Source of the DNA: Paraburkholderia adhaesiva
Lineage (GTDB): Bacteria > Pseudomonadota > Gammaproteobacteria > Burkholderiales > Burkholderiaceae
Direction of reading: 5' to 3'
Length of the DNA: 64,000 nt
Assembly: GCF_021390575.1 (NCBI RefSeq)
Contig: NZ_JAJEJQ010000002.1
Location: 620,001 to 684,000 of the forward strand
Part shown: positions 9,126-17,550 of the stretch, piece by piece
How the letters are laid out: each line of letters begins with the position of its first letter
Numbering within the stretch: position 1 is the first letter of the stretch
Made by a program: the position numbers and the translations under genes
The notes under the pieces: model-generated
The model's database searches: none
The model's input: only the letters and a program-made list of their open reading frames with translations
Told to the model about the DNA's origin: nothing

Positions 9126-9232
9126 AAGTTTTTCAGAGTTGCTTACAAGCGATTTCAAAACGAGTTCGTAGGGGCTGCTCATCCGTAACGCAATATGCTG
9201 GCTTCGACCGACGTGACAACAGGGTCGAGGAG

Positions 9233-9412
9233 ATGGGAAAGCCAGTCATTGACGACAAACTGTGGTCGCTGATCGAGCCACTGCAGCCGCCAGCGAAGCT
9301 ACGCCGATTCAAGTATCCGGGCCGCAAGCCAGTACCGGATCGGGCTTCGCTGGCCGGCATCCTGTTCGTGATGAAGACCGGTATTCAGTGGCAAGATCAA
9401 CGGCGTTTATGA
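9233..9412 (+). pseudogene. Truncated IS5-family transposase (N-terminal fragment)
   Basis: Reads MGKPVIDDKLWSLIEPLQPP then GRKPVPDRASLAGILFVMKTGIQWQ before a premature stop at residue 60. This is the N-terminal (DUF4096-like) region of IS5-type transposases, normally followed by the DDE domain, which is absent. A good Shine-Dalgarno (GAGGAG) precedes the start. It is a relic 100 bp downstream of the effector-like gene and marks past mobility there. Confidence 0.8.
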
Positions 9413-9568
9413 AACCGTCGTTTAACCGGGAGCGTATTTCCTCGGGCTCTACACCGTCGTCTCATCCGGATCCGGATTTCGGCATACTACTCTGCGGATT
9501 CGTTGCTCGTTGTCCCGCGTCGTTTTCAGTCTCCGACTATCGACGTGGTCTACGTTCAAGGGGGCGTC

Positions 9569-11035
9569 ATGTCCTGGCGGAAATACGGCGGAACCACGGC
9601 GGTCAGTTCATCCCAATGGTGCCTTTGCACGCAGTCGCAGGCGCAGTACGCGAATCGACGCATTAGTGCCGACCTGTCCCGGCGCGGATTCGTCACCGGC
9701 ATGGCGGTGTCGATGTTGAGCCTCATATTGCCGGGTCTCAGCAAAGCTCAAAGTGGCGGCCCGCCTGCTGCACCGTCCCGTCCCGTCCTCTTCACGAACT
9801 TTAGACTTTTCGACGGCAAGTCGTCCACGTTGCGGGATGGACTGTCCATGTCCATCGACGGAAACCGGATCGGCCATATCGGGAGCGGACAACCGGCTTC
9901 AACCGACGCAAGGCTCACCATCGACTGTGGCGGCAGAGTCATCATGCCCGGCCTCATCGACATGCACTGGCATGCGCTGCTGGCGGCGCTTCCAGTCCAG
10001 GCCATCCTCCAGGCGGACATGGGCCTCGTCTACCTTGCAGCGAGCGCCGAAGCCGAGCGAACGTTGTTGCGAGGCTTCACGACGATCCGCGACGTGGGTG
10101 GGCCCGCGTTCGTTCTCCAGCAGGCGATCGACGGCGGCATGATCTCCGGACCACGCATCTATCCGTCCGGTCCGATGATCACCACGACCGGCGGGCACGG
10201 CGATTTCCGGGCGCTCGCGGACATTCCGCGAACCGGCGGCCAGCTCAGCAGACTCGAAAAGGAAGGCGGCTTTGCGATCGCCGATACGGAAGACGAAGTC
10301 CGGCTTCGCGTGCGCGAACAGTTCCTGCAAGGGGCCACCCAGGTCAAGCTGGTTGGATGCGGGGGCGTGTCCACGCCGCGCAGCCCGCTCGACATGCTGA
10401 CTTTCACCGAGTCCCAATTACGCGCCGCTGTCGAGACGGCGGGGGATTGGGGCAGCTATGTCCTCGTGCATGCGTACACGCCGGAGGCTGTTCAACGTTC
10501 CGTTTCGGCCGGCGCTCAGTGCATCGAACATGGTCATCTGATGGACGACAAGACCGCTGCCTTGTTGGCGAAAAATGGAACGTGGCTCAGTACCCAGCCA
10601 TTCGTCAACGAAAACGATGCAGGCACGCTGACCGGATCAAGCCTCGAAAAATTCCGGGAAGTCATTGCGGGTACGGACACGATGTTCAAGCTCGTGCGCA
10701 AGCACGGCGTCAAAACGGCCTTCGGGACGGACCTGATTTTTTCGCCGGCGCTGGCCCAACGTCAGGGCGTCATGCTGACCCACATGGCCCGCTGGTATTC
10801 GTCGGCCGAGTTGCTGAAAATGGCGACCGCCGGTAACGGGCAGCTACTTTCCCTCTCGGGCAAGCGCAATCCGTATCCGGGCAAACTGGGCGTTCTGGAA
10901 GAGGGCGCTTACGCGGATCTATTACTCGTCGATGGCAATCCGCTCGAAAATCTCGACCTGATCGCCAGTCCGGACAAAAATCTGCGGATAGTCATGAAGG
11001 ACGGACGGTTCTACAAGAACACGCTAGCGGTGTAA
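9569..11035 (+). CDS. Amidohydrolase family protein with twin-arginine signal
   Basis: Predicted metal-dependent hydrolase of the imidazolonepropionase/Xaa-Pro dipeptidase-like amidohydrolase branch, 488 residues from the ATG at 9569 (preceded by a G-rich Shine-Dalgarno). A Tat motif SRRGFV at residues 37-42 and a hydrophobic run ending LSKAQS suggest export folded to the periplasm. Metal-site signatures: MPGLIDMHWH (HxH strand 1), TQVKLVGCGG (possible carbamylated Lys), VHAY, IEHGHLMD and FGTDLIFSP (the strand-8 Asp). Substrate unknown; relatives cleave peptides or cyclic amides. The long region before the Tat motif is unusual, so the true start may be further in. Confidence 0.82.
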   Translation: MSWRKYGGTTAVSSSQWCLCTQSQAQYANRRISADLSRRGFVTGMAVSMLSLILPGLSKAQSGGPPAAPSRPVLFTNFRLFDGKSSTLRDGLSMSIDGNRIGHIGSGQPASTDARLTIDCGGRVIMPGLIDMHWHALLAALPVQAILQADMGLVYLAASAEAERTLLRGFTTIRDVGGPAFVLQQAIDGGMISGPRIYPSGPMITTTGGHGDFRALADIPRTGGQLSRLEKEGGFAIADTEDEVRLRVREQFLQGATQVKLVGCGGVSTPRSPLDMLTFTESQLRAAVETAGDWGSYVLVHAYTPEAVQRSVSAGAQCIEHGHLMDDKTAALLAKNGTWLSTQPFVNENDAGTLTGSSLEKFREVIAGTDTMFKLVRKHGVKTAFGTDLIFSPALAQRQGVMLTHMARWYSSAELLKMATAGNGQLLSLSGKRNPYPGKLGVLEEGAYADLLLVDGNPLENLDLIASPDKNLRIVMKDGRFYKNTLAV

Positions 11036-11667
11036 CGCCTGGTTCCCCGCGAACGCGATTATGGGCACATTGCGTGCGCAGCATGTCGCGCGGATTTGCT
11101 CTGATCAATCCCCGTCGCAAACGGAGGCGACGAGCCCCGATCCGCCCGTGGATGTGGCACCGTATTTCCACGTATCCAATGCAAATCTGCAGAGCCCGAA
11201 GCATGGTCGGCTCGTTTGAGCCCGGTTGAGCCCACTTGCGACGCGCGAGCGGCAGTCGGTGACGGCCCCAGCAGTTCCGCCCGGCGCGCTGATCCATCGG
11301 ACATGGAACGCGAAAGCACAGTTTTTCGGCGTTGCAGGCGTGCGCTTCGGGAACGACTGGCCGTGTCCGGTCGTCGAAGCACTGGTGCGTCCGCCAGGGC
11401 ACTCGAAGCATTGGCTTCGACAGGAAAACCTGCGGGCGAACAAGGTTGCCGCGCGCATTCGCGTCGATCCGAAGCGGTGAGGGCGCGTTTCATCCGCGTG
11501 ACTTATCTCCGGATTATCGTGCGCGGCGCGTGTCGAACCTGGACACAGCGCGGAACCCAGCGTGCCGCGAGCGGCGGCATTAATATTGCGCATGGAGGGC
11601 GGCCCGCGACGGCGTTAGCGCACGGCGCGGCTACCTACACAGTTAGAACGGTATTCAAGCGAACACA
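11036..11667. other. Intergenic region without a recognisable gene
   Basis: About 630 bp with overlapping short open frames on both strands. None has family-like sequence or a convincing ribosome-binding site. I see no terminator with a T-run and no repeat of note. Confidence 0.5.
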
Positions 11668-12075
11668 ATGAACGCAGTACTCAAACTCGACCGGGCGACG
11701 ATCGTCCTCGTCGAAGACGACCCGCAAAGCAGGGCGTCACTTACTTCGCTGCTCGAATCGGAAGGGGCGCACGTCGTGGCGGTGGGAGACGCCGAAACCG
11801 GCGTCGAAGCGGCACTCGAATTACACCCCGATGCAGTGGTTTGCGATCTCGATCTGCCGGCGATGGACGGCTTCTATCTGATCCAGCGTCTGCGCGACCA
11901 CGAAATCCGCAGCGATCACTCGCCGGCCGTCGCCGTCGCACTCACCGGACACACCGACGAAAGCTGGCGTCTGCGCAGCATCGGCGAAGGTTTTCAGCAC
12001 TTCATGACAAAACCCGCACGGCCCGACGAGCTCGTGGCATTGCTGAGCGACGCGATCGAGTCGCGGCAAGCGTAG
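11668..12075 (+). CDS. Single-domain response regulator (CheY-like receiver)
   Basis: A stand-alone phosphoacceptor domain of 135 residues. The acidic pair is Asp17/Asp18 (LVEDD), the phosphorylation site Asp60 (VVCDLDLPAMDG), the switch Thr93 (ALTG) and the conserved Lys115 (MTKPARP), so it should be phosphorylatable. There is no output domain and no kinase next to it, so it must be served by a kinase elsewhere and probably acts through protein contact. Convergent with zur. Confidence 0.9.
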   Translation: MNAVLKLDRATIVLVEDDPQSRASLTSLLESEGAHVVAVGDAETGVEAALELHPDAVVCDLDLPAMDGFYLIQRLRDHEIRSDHSPAVAVALTGHTDESWRLRSIGEGFQHFMTKPARPDELVALLSDAIESRQA

Positions 12076-12128
12076 GCATCAGCGTGCGGGAATCGTGCCG
12101 CGCCGCGCGAATGGGCGCGGTCGAGGCG

Positions 12129-12710
12129 TCAGGACTGCGCGGCGGCTTCTGCCGGCGACGGCTGAGCGGCCTGGCATTGCGCACAGACCCCCTTGAGTTC
12201 GATCCCGTCACCCGAAAGCCGGTAACCGGCCGCCTCGATCTGCGCGACGAGCGCCTGACGCAGCTTCGGCTCGTGGAGTTCGGTGACGTTGCCGCATTGC
12301 TGGCACACGACGAGAATGCCGTGCTGGCACTGCGTGAGATCGTGACAGACGGCAAACGCGTTGATCGACTCGATGCGGTGAATGAGTCCGGCCGACAGCA
12401 GGAAGTCGAGCGCGCGATAAACCGTGGGCGGCGCCGATCCGGGATGGATTTGGCGCATTTCGTCGAGCAGCGAATAGGCCTTGGTGGCCCGGCCCGACGT
12501 GAGCAGCAATTCCAGCACCTTGCGGCGGATCGGCGTGAGCTTTTCGCCGCGTTCGCGGCAGTAGGCCTCCGCCATTTCGAGCGCGGCATCCACCGACGCG
12601 GGCGAACCTGGCAACACGGCCTGCACATTCGCATGGGTATGCGCGTGATCGTCGTCGTGATGGTGATCGTGTGGGGTCGCCATTTCCGGGGACGGTTTTG
12701 CTGTCTTCAT
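12129..12710 (-). CDS. zur: Zur, zinc uptake regulator (Fur family)
   Basis: Zinc-sensing repressor of zinc import genes, 193 residues. An N-terminal His/Asp-rich tail (HDHHHDDDHAHTHA) may buffer metal. A winged helix follows (KLTPIRRKVLELLL through PPTVYRALDFLLSAGLIHRIES), then the dimerisation domain with CHDLTQCQHGILVVCQQCGNV and a second CxxC (GVCAQCQ), the structural zinc cysteines. The FAVCHD signature and paired CxxC favour Zur over Fur. No zinc transporter genes adjoin it, so its targets lie elsewhere. Confidence 0.85.
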   Translation of the reverse strand: MKTAKPSPEMATPHDHHHDDDHAHTHANVQAVLPGSPASVDAALEMAEAYCRERGEKLTPIRRKVLELLLTSGRATKAYSLLDEMRQIHPGSAPPTVYRALDFLLSAGLIHRIESINAFAVCHDLTQCQHGILVVCQQCGNVTELHEPKLRQALVAQIEAAGYRLSGDGIELKGVCAQCQAAQPSPAEAAAQS

Positions 12711-12768
12711 CCTGCGATTATACGGGGCGCGTCGGCGACGCGCCCGGCCCCCTTTTACCGGAGATCGA

Positions 12769-13395
12769 TCAGGTGAGGGGCAGATCGATGTACTTGCGAA
12801 AGCCCGGGCGTTCCGCGAGGCGCTGATACCAGCGTTCCAGATTCGGCAGCGCCGGACGCTCGATCCCGACCAGACCGAACCAGCGCCTCGCCAGTGAGCC
12901 GATCACGATGTCGGCGAGCGAGAAGCGCTCGTTTTCGAGGAAGAAGCGGCCTTGCAGATGGCGGTCGAGCAGCTTCCACAACGGCGTGAGGGCGTCGAGG
13001 TCGGTGGCGAGCTTCGCCATGTCGCGCTGGTCGGCGGGCGTGCGCACGAGCGCGTGGAAAACCGGACGCTCGGTGGGCGCGAGCGTGCCGAGGGTCCAGT
13101 CGAGCCAGCGTTCGATCAACGCGCGCACTTTCGGGTCGATGGGGTAGAGCAGGCTCGACGGGCCGTATTCCATCGCCAGGTAACGCAGGATGGCGTTCGA
13201 TTCCCACAGTGTGAACGTGCCGTCGACGAGCGTCGGTATTTTCCCGTTGGGGTTCATGGCCAGGAAGGCCGGTTCGTCGAGCCGGCCGAATTGCCCGCCT
13301 GCGTCGACGCGCTCGAACGGCAGCACCAGCTCGTCGCAGCACCACATGACTTTCTGGACGTTGACCGAATTGGCGCGTCCCCAGATCGTAATCAT
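12769..13395 (-). CDS. Glutathione S-transferase
   Basis: Predicted cytosolic GST of 208 residues. The N-terminal thioredoxin-fold domain (MITIWGRANSVNVQKVMW) has the glutathione-site loop MNPNGKIPTLVDG with the cis-Pro, and WESNAILRYLA with the Glu-Ser pair. The helical C-terminal domain includes FSLADIVIGSLARRWF, the N-capping-box region. The start at 13395 is set by an AAGGAG Shine-Dalgarno; an open extension to 13719 is not needed. The beta/theta-type class and the substrate are unresolved. Confidence 0.88.
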   Translation of the reverse strand: MITIWGRANSVNVQKVMWCCDELVLPFERVDAGGQFGRLDEPAFLAMNPNGKIPTLVDGTFTLWESNAILRYLAMEYGPSSLLYPIDPKVRALIERWLDWTLGTLAPTERPVFHALVRTPADQRDMAKLATDLDALTPLWKLLDRHLQGRFFLENERFSLADIVIGSLARRWFGLVGIERPALPNLERWYQRLAERPGFRKYIDLPLT

Positions 13396-13599
13396 CGGAT
13401 GCACTCTCCTTGAAGTGAAAAGGGCGCAACGGCGGCGCCGGGCGACACGGATCTGCGATTCGTCGCGGCTATTAACGGACGCTCCATCTCTTAGGATAGC
13501 CGCTGCCCCCCGGAACGCTAATCGACGCGATCCGCCGATGGCCCGCATTGTCCCCTGCGGATGGCCGCACCTCGAAGCCACCTGAGCCGCCCCGCGCGC

Positions 13600-13951
13600 A
13601 CGCTGACGCAACGCGAGGGCGTGGAAGCGCTGTACCGCAAGCCGAACGCGAGTCCCCGCAACGCACAGCGCGAGATCTGGCGCGTACCGGTTGCGCGGCA
13701 TGAAGATCGACTGGATCAATCAGGTTTGGGCGCTCGACACAACCTGCATTCCGATGGTGAGGGGGTCGTGCACGTGACGGCAGTGGTGGACTGGTCGAGC
13801 CGCAAGGTGCTCGCGCACCGCGTGGCGATCGCGCCGGAAGCGGTGTACGCCGTCGAGGCGCTGGAGGAAGCGTTCGCGCGCTATGGTCTGCCCGCCATCG
13901 TGAACACCGATCAACGCAGCCACTTCACAACGGGCGCGTTCACCGGGGCCG
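13600..13951 (+). pseudogene. IS3-family transposase (OrfB) remnant with frameshifts
   Basis: Three frames have to be joined to follow the homology: ALYRKPNASPRNAQREI, then RLRGMKIDWINQVWALDT and CIPMVRG in another frame, then AVVDWSSRKVLAHRV, ALEEAFARYGLPAIVNTDQ and HFTTGAFTG back in the first. These are the DDE-region landmarks of IS3 OrfB (WALDTTYIP, NTDQGSQFT). At least two frameshifts and loss of both ends make it a dead relic. It lies directly upstream of the winged-helix regulator of the catabolic cluster. Confidence 0.82.
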
Positions 13952-13980
13952 TGCCGGGCCCCAGGCGAAAATATCCGAAA

Positions 13981-14023
13981 CCTGTCCGAACGCGCGAAGC
14001 GCGCTTCTCTGCGCCAGGACAGG
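13981..14023. repeat. CCTGTCC/GGACAGG inverted repeat ahead of the winged-helix gene
   Basis: CCTGTCC at 13981-13987 and GGACAGG at 14017-14023, with GCGCGAAGCGCGC self-complementary sequence between. It may be a remnant IS end, an operator or leader structure of the gene starting at 14165. Confidence 0.3.
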
Positions 14024-14164
14024 CCTGTTTTCTTGCGAGGGAACACTGTTACACTTCGACGTTCCGGCAGGCAACGGGATATCTGATGGTCGTTCGGGGC
14101 GTACGGTCCCGGTCCGCCCGATTCTCCTTTGCCTACCCCCGCAATCTTGGAGGCAGGACACGCA

Positions 14165-14749
14165 ATGGAAGCCAAGCACTACCGCTCCTGGCATCTGGCA
14201 AAATCGGAAATGGAATTTCAGGCGACCGAGTTCGAGTGGGCGCTGATTCGCTTCGCTGAATCTTTTTCGCGTTTCGTGCTCACCACCGGAATCGTCTCGA
14301 TCTCCGCCAACGTCGATCTGAATTATCAGGAACATGTGATCCTGCATGTGATTCGCATGCAGGACCGTCCCAAGAGCGGCGCGATGATCGCGCGGCTGAT
14401 GAATCGCGACGATATTCCGAACATCCAGTACAGCCTGCGCAAACTCGAGGCCGCTGGCCTGATCGAGAAGAGCAAGGACGGCAACGGCAAAACCTATTCG
14501 TACATCGCGAGCGAGCTGGGCGTAAGGCTCACGGACGAGTACTACAAGGTGCGCGAGGAGATCCTGATCCGGCGTCTGGCCGAGATCAGCGATGTGGAAG
14601 AGAAGTTCGAACGCAGCGCGCGTTTTCTGTCGATGCTGACTGGCGTCTACGAAGAGGCCGCATGCGACGCGGCCACCATTACCCCGCAGACCGAGGCCGC
14701 ACCCCCCGAGCCGGCGCCGCGCAAGCGTCGCAAGCGCGGCGAAGGCTGA
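14165..14749 (+). CDS. Winged-helix (MarR-type) regulator of the catabolic cluster
   Basis: Predicted DNA-binding regulator of 194 residues. The winged helix spans roughly residues 55-130: VILHVIRMQDRPKSGAMIARLMNRDDIPNIQYSLRKLEAAGLIEKSKDGNGKTYSY, a MarR/HTH_27-like arrangement with recognition helix and wing. A helical C-terminal dimerisation segment and a basic tail (RKRRKRGEG) follow. The ATG at 14165 has GGAGG upstream; an open frame to 14129 is not needed. It converges on the amidase gene (11-bp gap) and is the only regulator in the 14-27 kb cluster, so control of that cluster is the natural inference. A palindrome at 20119 is a candidate site. Confidence 0.78.
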   Translation: MEAKHYRSWHLAKSEMEFQATEFEWALIRFAESFSRFVLTTGIVSISANVDLNYQEHVILHVIRMQDRPKSGAMIARLMNRDDIPNIQYSLRKLEAAGLIEKSKDGNGKTYSYIASELGVRLTDEYYKVREEILIRRLAEISDVEEKFERSARFLSMLTGVYEEAACDAATITPQTEAAPPEPAPRKRRKRGEG

Positions 14750-14759
14750 GCCACGGCGC

Positions 14760-16157
14760 TTACGGCAACGGATGCGCGCGGTGCCAGTCGGTTGCGTGCT
14801 GGAATGCCATCCCCGCCCGGCACAGGACGGCTTCGGCGCCGTGCCGTGCGATGAGCTGGAAACCGATCGGCAGGCGATTCCCGGTCGAGCCGCACGGCAG
14901 CGCCATGCTGGGGTGGCCCGTCGAATTGAATGGCGCGGTGTACTGGATCAGACGCGCATTGAGTTCGGGATCCTGAGCAAGCGCGTCGAGCTGTGCGTGT
15001 GTCGGCGCCGCGAAGGGCTGGACGGGCGCAATCAGCAAGTCGATATCGCTCATCATGTGGTTGACCTGTCCACGCAGCGCGGCGCGGTTGCGTAGCGCGC
15101 GTTCGTAGGTGAACGCATCGGTTTCGCGGCCGATCCCGATCAGATGCGTGAGCGCCGGACCATATTCGCTGGAGAGCCGCGGGAACGTGGCTTCATGGGC
15201 AAGCGCCACCTGTACGCCGCAGTCGATCAACCACTCGTCCACCACGGTTCGCACGGGTGGCATCTTGACCTCGCGGATTTCACCGCCGAGATCCTTCACG
15301 ATCCTCACTACCTGTTCGAGCGCGCGCACGATGACTTCATCCGTGCCTTCGCTGTTCCAGCGCATGTCGATGCCGATTCGCAGGCCGCGCAAATCGGTTG
15401 CCTGATCCGGCAGTTCGATTCGCAATTCCGGCAGCGTGGTCGGATCGCGCGGATCGTAGCCGGCGATCACGCCGAGCAATAGCGCGGCGTCGGTGGCGCT
15501 GCGGGCCATCGGGCCAACATGGTCGAGGCTCGCGCCAAGTTCGAACGCGCCATGGCGGCTGACGCGTCCCCATGTCGGTTTGATGCCGGTCAGGCCATTG
15601 GCCGCGCTCGGGAAGCGAATCGAGCCGCCGGTGTCGCTGCCGAGCGATGCATAGCAGAGACCGGCCGCGGTGGCCACGCCGGAGCCGCTCGACGACGCGC
15701 CAGCCCAGTGGTTCGCATTCCACGGGTTCTGCGGCGACGGCAGGTCGGGATGGTGGATTGCGAATGCGCCTTCGGTCATGCGCAGCTTGCCGAGGATGAC
15801 CGCGCCCGCTTCGCGCAGCCGGGTGACCACGCTCGCATCCTCTGTGGGGACAAAATTGCGGTGGATTGTTGTGCCGGCCGTAGTCGGGTGTCCGGCGACC
15901 CAGAACAGATCCTTGATGCCGACGGGCACGCCATGCAGCGGTCCTGTCGGTTCGCCCGCCGCGAGTTTGCGATCGGCCTCGCGCGCCTCTGCGAGCGCAT
16001 CATCGGCGGTTACGAGGGCATAGCTGTTGAGTGTGCCGTCGAGCTGCGCGATGCGTTCGAGCATCGCGGTAACGACTTCGACCGACGAGAGTTCACGCGT
16101 GCGGATCAGGCACGCGATCTCGCTGGCTTCAAGGTAGTGGAGGCTGGAATGTGACAT
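14760..16157 (-). CDS. Amidase (amidase-signature family)
   Basis: Predicted cytosolic C-N hydrolase of 465 residues, typical for the family. The catalytic Ser-cisSer-Lys triad is visible: Lys82 (GIKDLFW), Ser155 in WAGASSSGSG and Ser179 in GSDTGGSIR. The C-terminal FNSTGHPSMALPCG block fits GatA/AtzF-like amidases. It is the last gene of the leftward run oxygenase-reductase-M20-like-amidase, 31 bp after the M20-like gene, so it is probably cotranscribed and may hydrolyse an amide formed after ring oxygenation. There are no gatB/gatC genes nearby, which argues against a role in tRNA amidation. Confidence 0.88.
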   Translation of the reverse strand: MSHSSLHYLEASEIACLIRTRELSSVEVVTAMLERIAQLDGTLNSYALVTADDALAEAREADRKLAAGEPTGPLHGVPVGIKDLFWVAGHPTTAGTTIHRNFVPTEDASVVTRLREAGAVILGKLRMTEGAFAIHHPDLPSPQNPWNANHWAGASSSGSGVATAAGLCYASLGSDTGGSIRFPSAANGLTGIKPTWGRVSRHGAFELGASLDHVGPMARSATDAALLLGVIAGYDPRDPTTLPELRIELPDQATDLRGLRIGIDMRWNSEGTDEVIVRALEQVVRIVKDLGGEIREVKMPPVRTVVDEWLIDCGVQVALAHEATFPRLSSEYGPALTHLIGIGRETDAFTYERALRNRAALRGQVNHMMSDIDLLIAPVQPFAAPTHAQLDALAQDPELNARLIQYTAPFNSTGHPSMALPCGSTGNRLPIGFQLIARHGAEAVLCRAGMAFQHATDWHRAHPLP

Positions 16158-16188
16158 GGGTTCGCTCCGGTATGTCTTCTTCTGTGCG

Positions 16189-17514
16189 TCAGAGTCCGAG
16201 TTCTTCGCGCTTGCGCGTCAGGGTGTCGATGACCGCGTAGACGATCTTGTGCGCGCACGGCATCAGGTCCGGCACATAGGTAGCGCCCATGCCGCCGAGC
16301 CCTTCGGCGAGCGGCTCCGGGCTGCCTTCGGCCGGCCAGGGCCAGCCAAGGCGTGCGGTGGGGATGCCAAAACGGCGCAGCGCGGCGCCGTCGGTCTGTC
16401 CGCCCAGCGGCGAGGGCTCCGGATGCGCGCGCTGTTCCACATGCTCCCAGCCGCGCAGGGCGGACTGGACGATCCAGTTGTCGGGATCGGTCGTGCCGCC
16501 CGGCACCGAACCGTACATCTCCCAATCGAGATCGAGGTCGGGGTGGCGTGCGCGCAGATCGGCAACGAAAGCCGCGAATTGGGCCTTGACCTCGCCGGGC
16601 GACGTGCGCGGATTGATACGGACATCGAAGAAAATTTCCGTTACAGCGGACGGGAACGCGGGTCTTTCGGGCCAGCCGGAGCGAACGCCCGCAATCCAGC
16701 CATGCGGCTTCACTACGCCCGAGGCGTTGTGCTCGGCATACTCGATCAGCCATTGTTCGAGTTCGAGAATCACATGCGCGGCCGGCACGACCGAGCTGCG
16801 GAAGCCCGGCGTTCCGCGCGGCACGCCGGCGTAGCCGAGCGTGCCCTTGACCTGAAGTTTGAACCAGCCCATGCCGGGCTCTTCGTGATAGACCGTATTC
16901 CACGGTTTCATCACGATGGCGAAGTCCGGCGCGACACCGCGGCTCAGCAGGTGGACCACCCCATTCGACATGCCGGCGTTATCGCGTTCGGCGACGTTGA
17001 CGGGCATGCCGCCGTCGGCCATCGCAAGAATCAGATCGCCGACCAGCGGAACGCCAGCCTCGATCACGGCGGTTGCGACTTCAGTCAGCGTCGCAATCAT
17101 GCCTTTCGGGTTCGAGGCCCCGAGGCCGTAGACCCAGTCGCCCTCGCTGCGCGCACGCGGTTGAAGGTCGACGAAATCAGCGGGACCGACCCATGGGCGA
17201 TCGCGTTCGTCGCCCTCGAGGTGCGTGTCGATCGGCGCGTAGAGCATCAGCGACGCGCCGCCTCCGCTGCCGCGCATCTCCCCGACCACATTGCCGCTGA
17301 TTTCATTCATCGGCCGGTAGCTTGCATTCAGGCCGATGCTCGCCATATGGCGTGCCATGAATTCGCTTGCCTCACGTGCCGCGCCGGTCGGGCTGTGAAT
17401 GTCGGTGAGTTCGAATAGCAGCGTTTGCAGGCGCTTCGGGTCGAGCTTCGCGCAGACCTGTTCATACCAGGATTGCTGTTCGGCCGACAATGGCAGAGGG
17501 GTCGTGGTTCGCAC
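16189..17514 (-). CDS. M20-fold (ArgE/DapE-like) protein lacking most canonical metal ligands
   Basis: A 441-residue protein whose overall sequence follows M20 amidohydrolases (LTDIHSPTG near 37-44, the lid domain, GGQTDGAALRRFGIPTARLG near the end). Compared by eye with E. coli ArgE, the zinc site is rewritten. HxD becomes PID (Pro94, Asp96), the bridging Asp becomes Asn135 in GASNPKG, the catalytic EE pair becomes Gly168-Gly169 (MADGGMP), the EPT Glu becomes Lys203 (VMKPW), and the dimer-interface His becomes Tyr228. Only the Asp of HxD and a late His (PCAHKIV) remain. The frame is uninterrupted, so this is a maintained protein. It may use another chemistry, bind a pathway intermediate, or assist the neighbouring amidase and oxygenase. 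Confidence 0.8.
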   Translation of the reverse strand: MRTTTPLPLSAEQQSWYEQVCAKLDPKRLQTLLFELTDIHSPTGAAREASEFMARHMASIGLNASYRPMNEISGNVVGEMRGSGGGASLMLYAPIDTHLEGDERDRPWVGPADFVDLQPRARSEGDWVYGLGASNPKGMIATLTEVATAVIEAGVPLVGDLILAMADGGMPVNVAERDNAGMSNGVVHLLSRGVAPDFAIVMKPWNTVYHEEPGMGWFKLQVKGTLGYAGVPRGTPGFRSSVVPAAHVILELEQWLIEYAEHNASGVVKPHGWIAGVRSGWPERPAFPSAVTEIFFDVRINPRTSPGEVKAQFAAFVADLRARHPDLDLDWEMYGSVPGGTTDPDNWIVQSALRGWEHVEQRAHPEPSPLGGQTDGAALRRFGIPTARLGWPWPAEGSPEPLAEGLGGMGATYVPDLMPCAHKIVYAVIDTLTRKREELGL

Positions 17515-17550
17515 GGTACGGGTCTCCGGATTCGTTGTGGACGCGCTGGT

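Noticed and set aside
11216..11671. Plus-strand frame of 151 codons in the gap before the receiver gene
   Set aside because: Arg/Ser/Ala-rich composition and ribosome-binding site absent; overlaps other equally poor frames.
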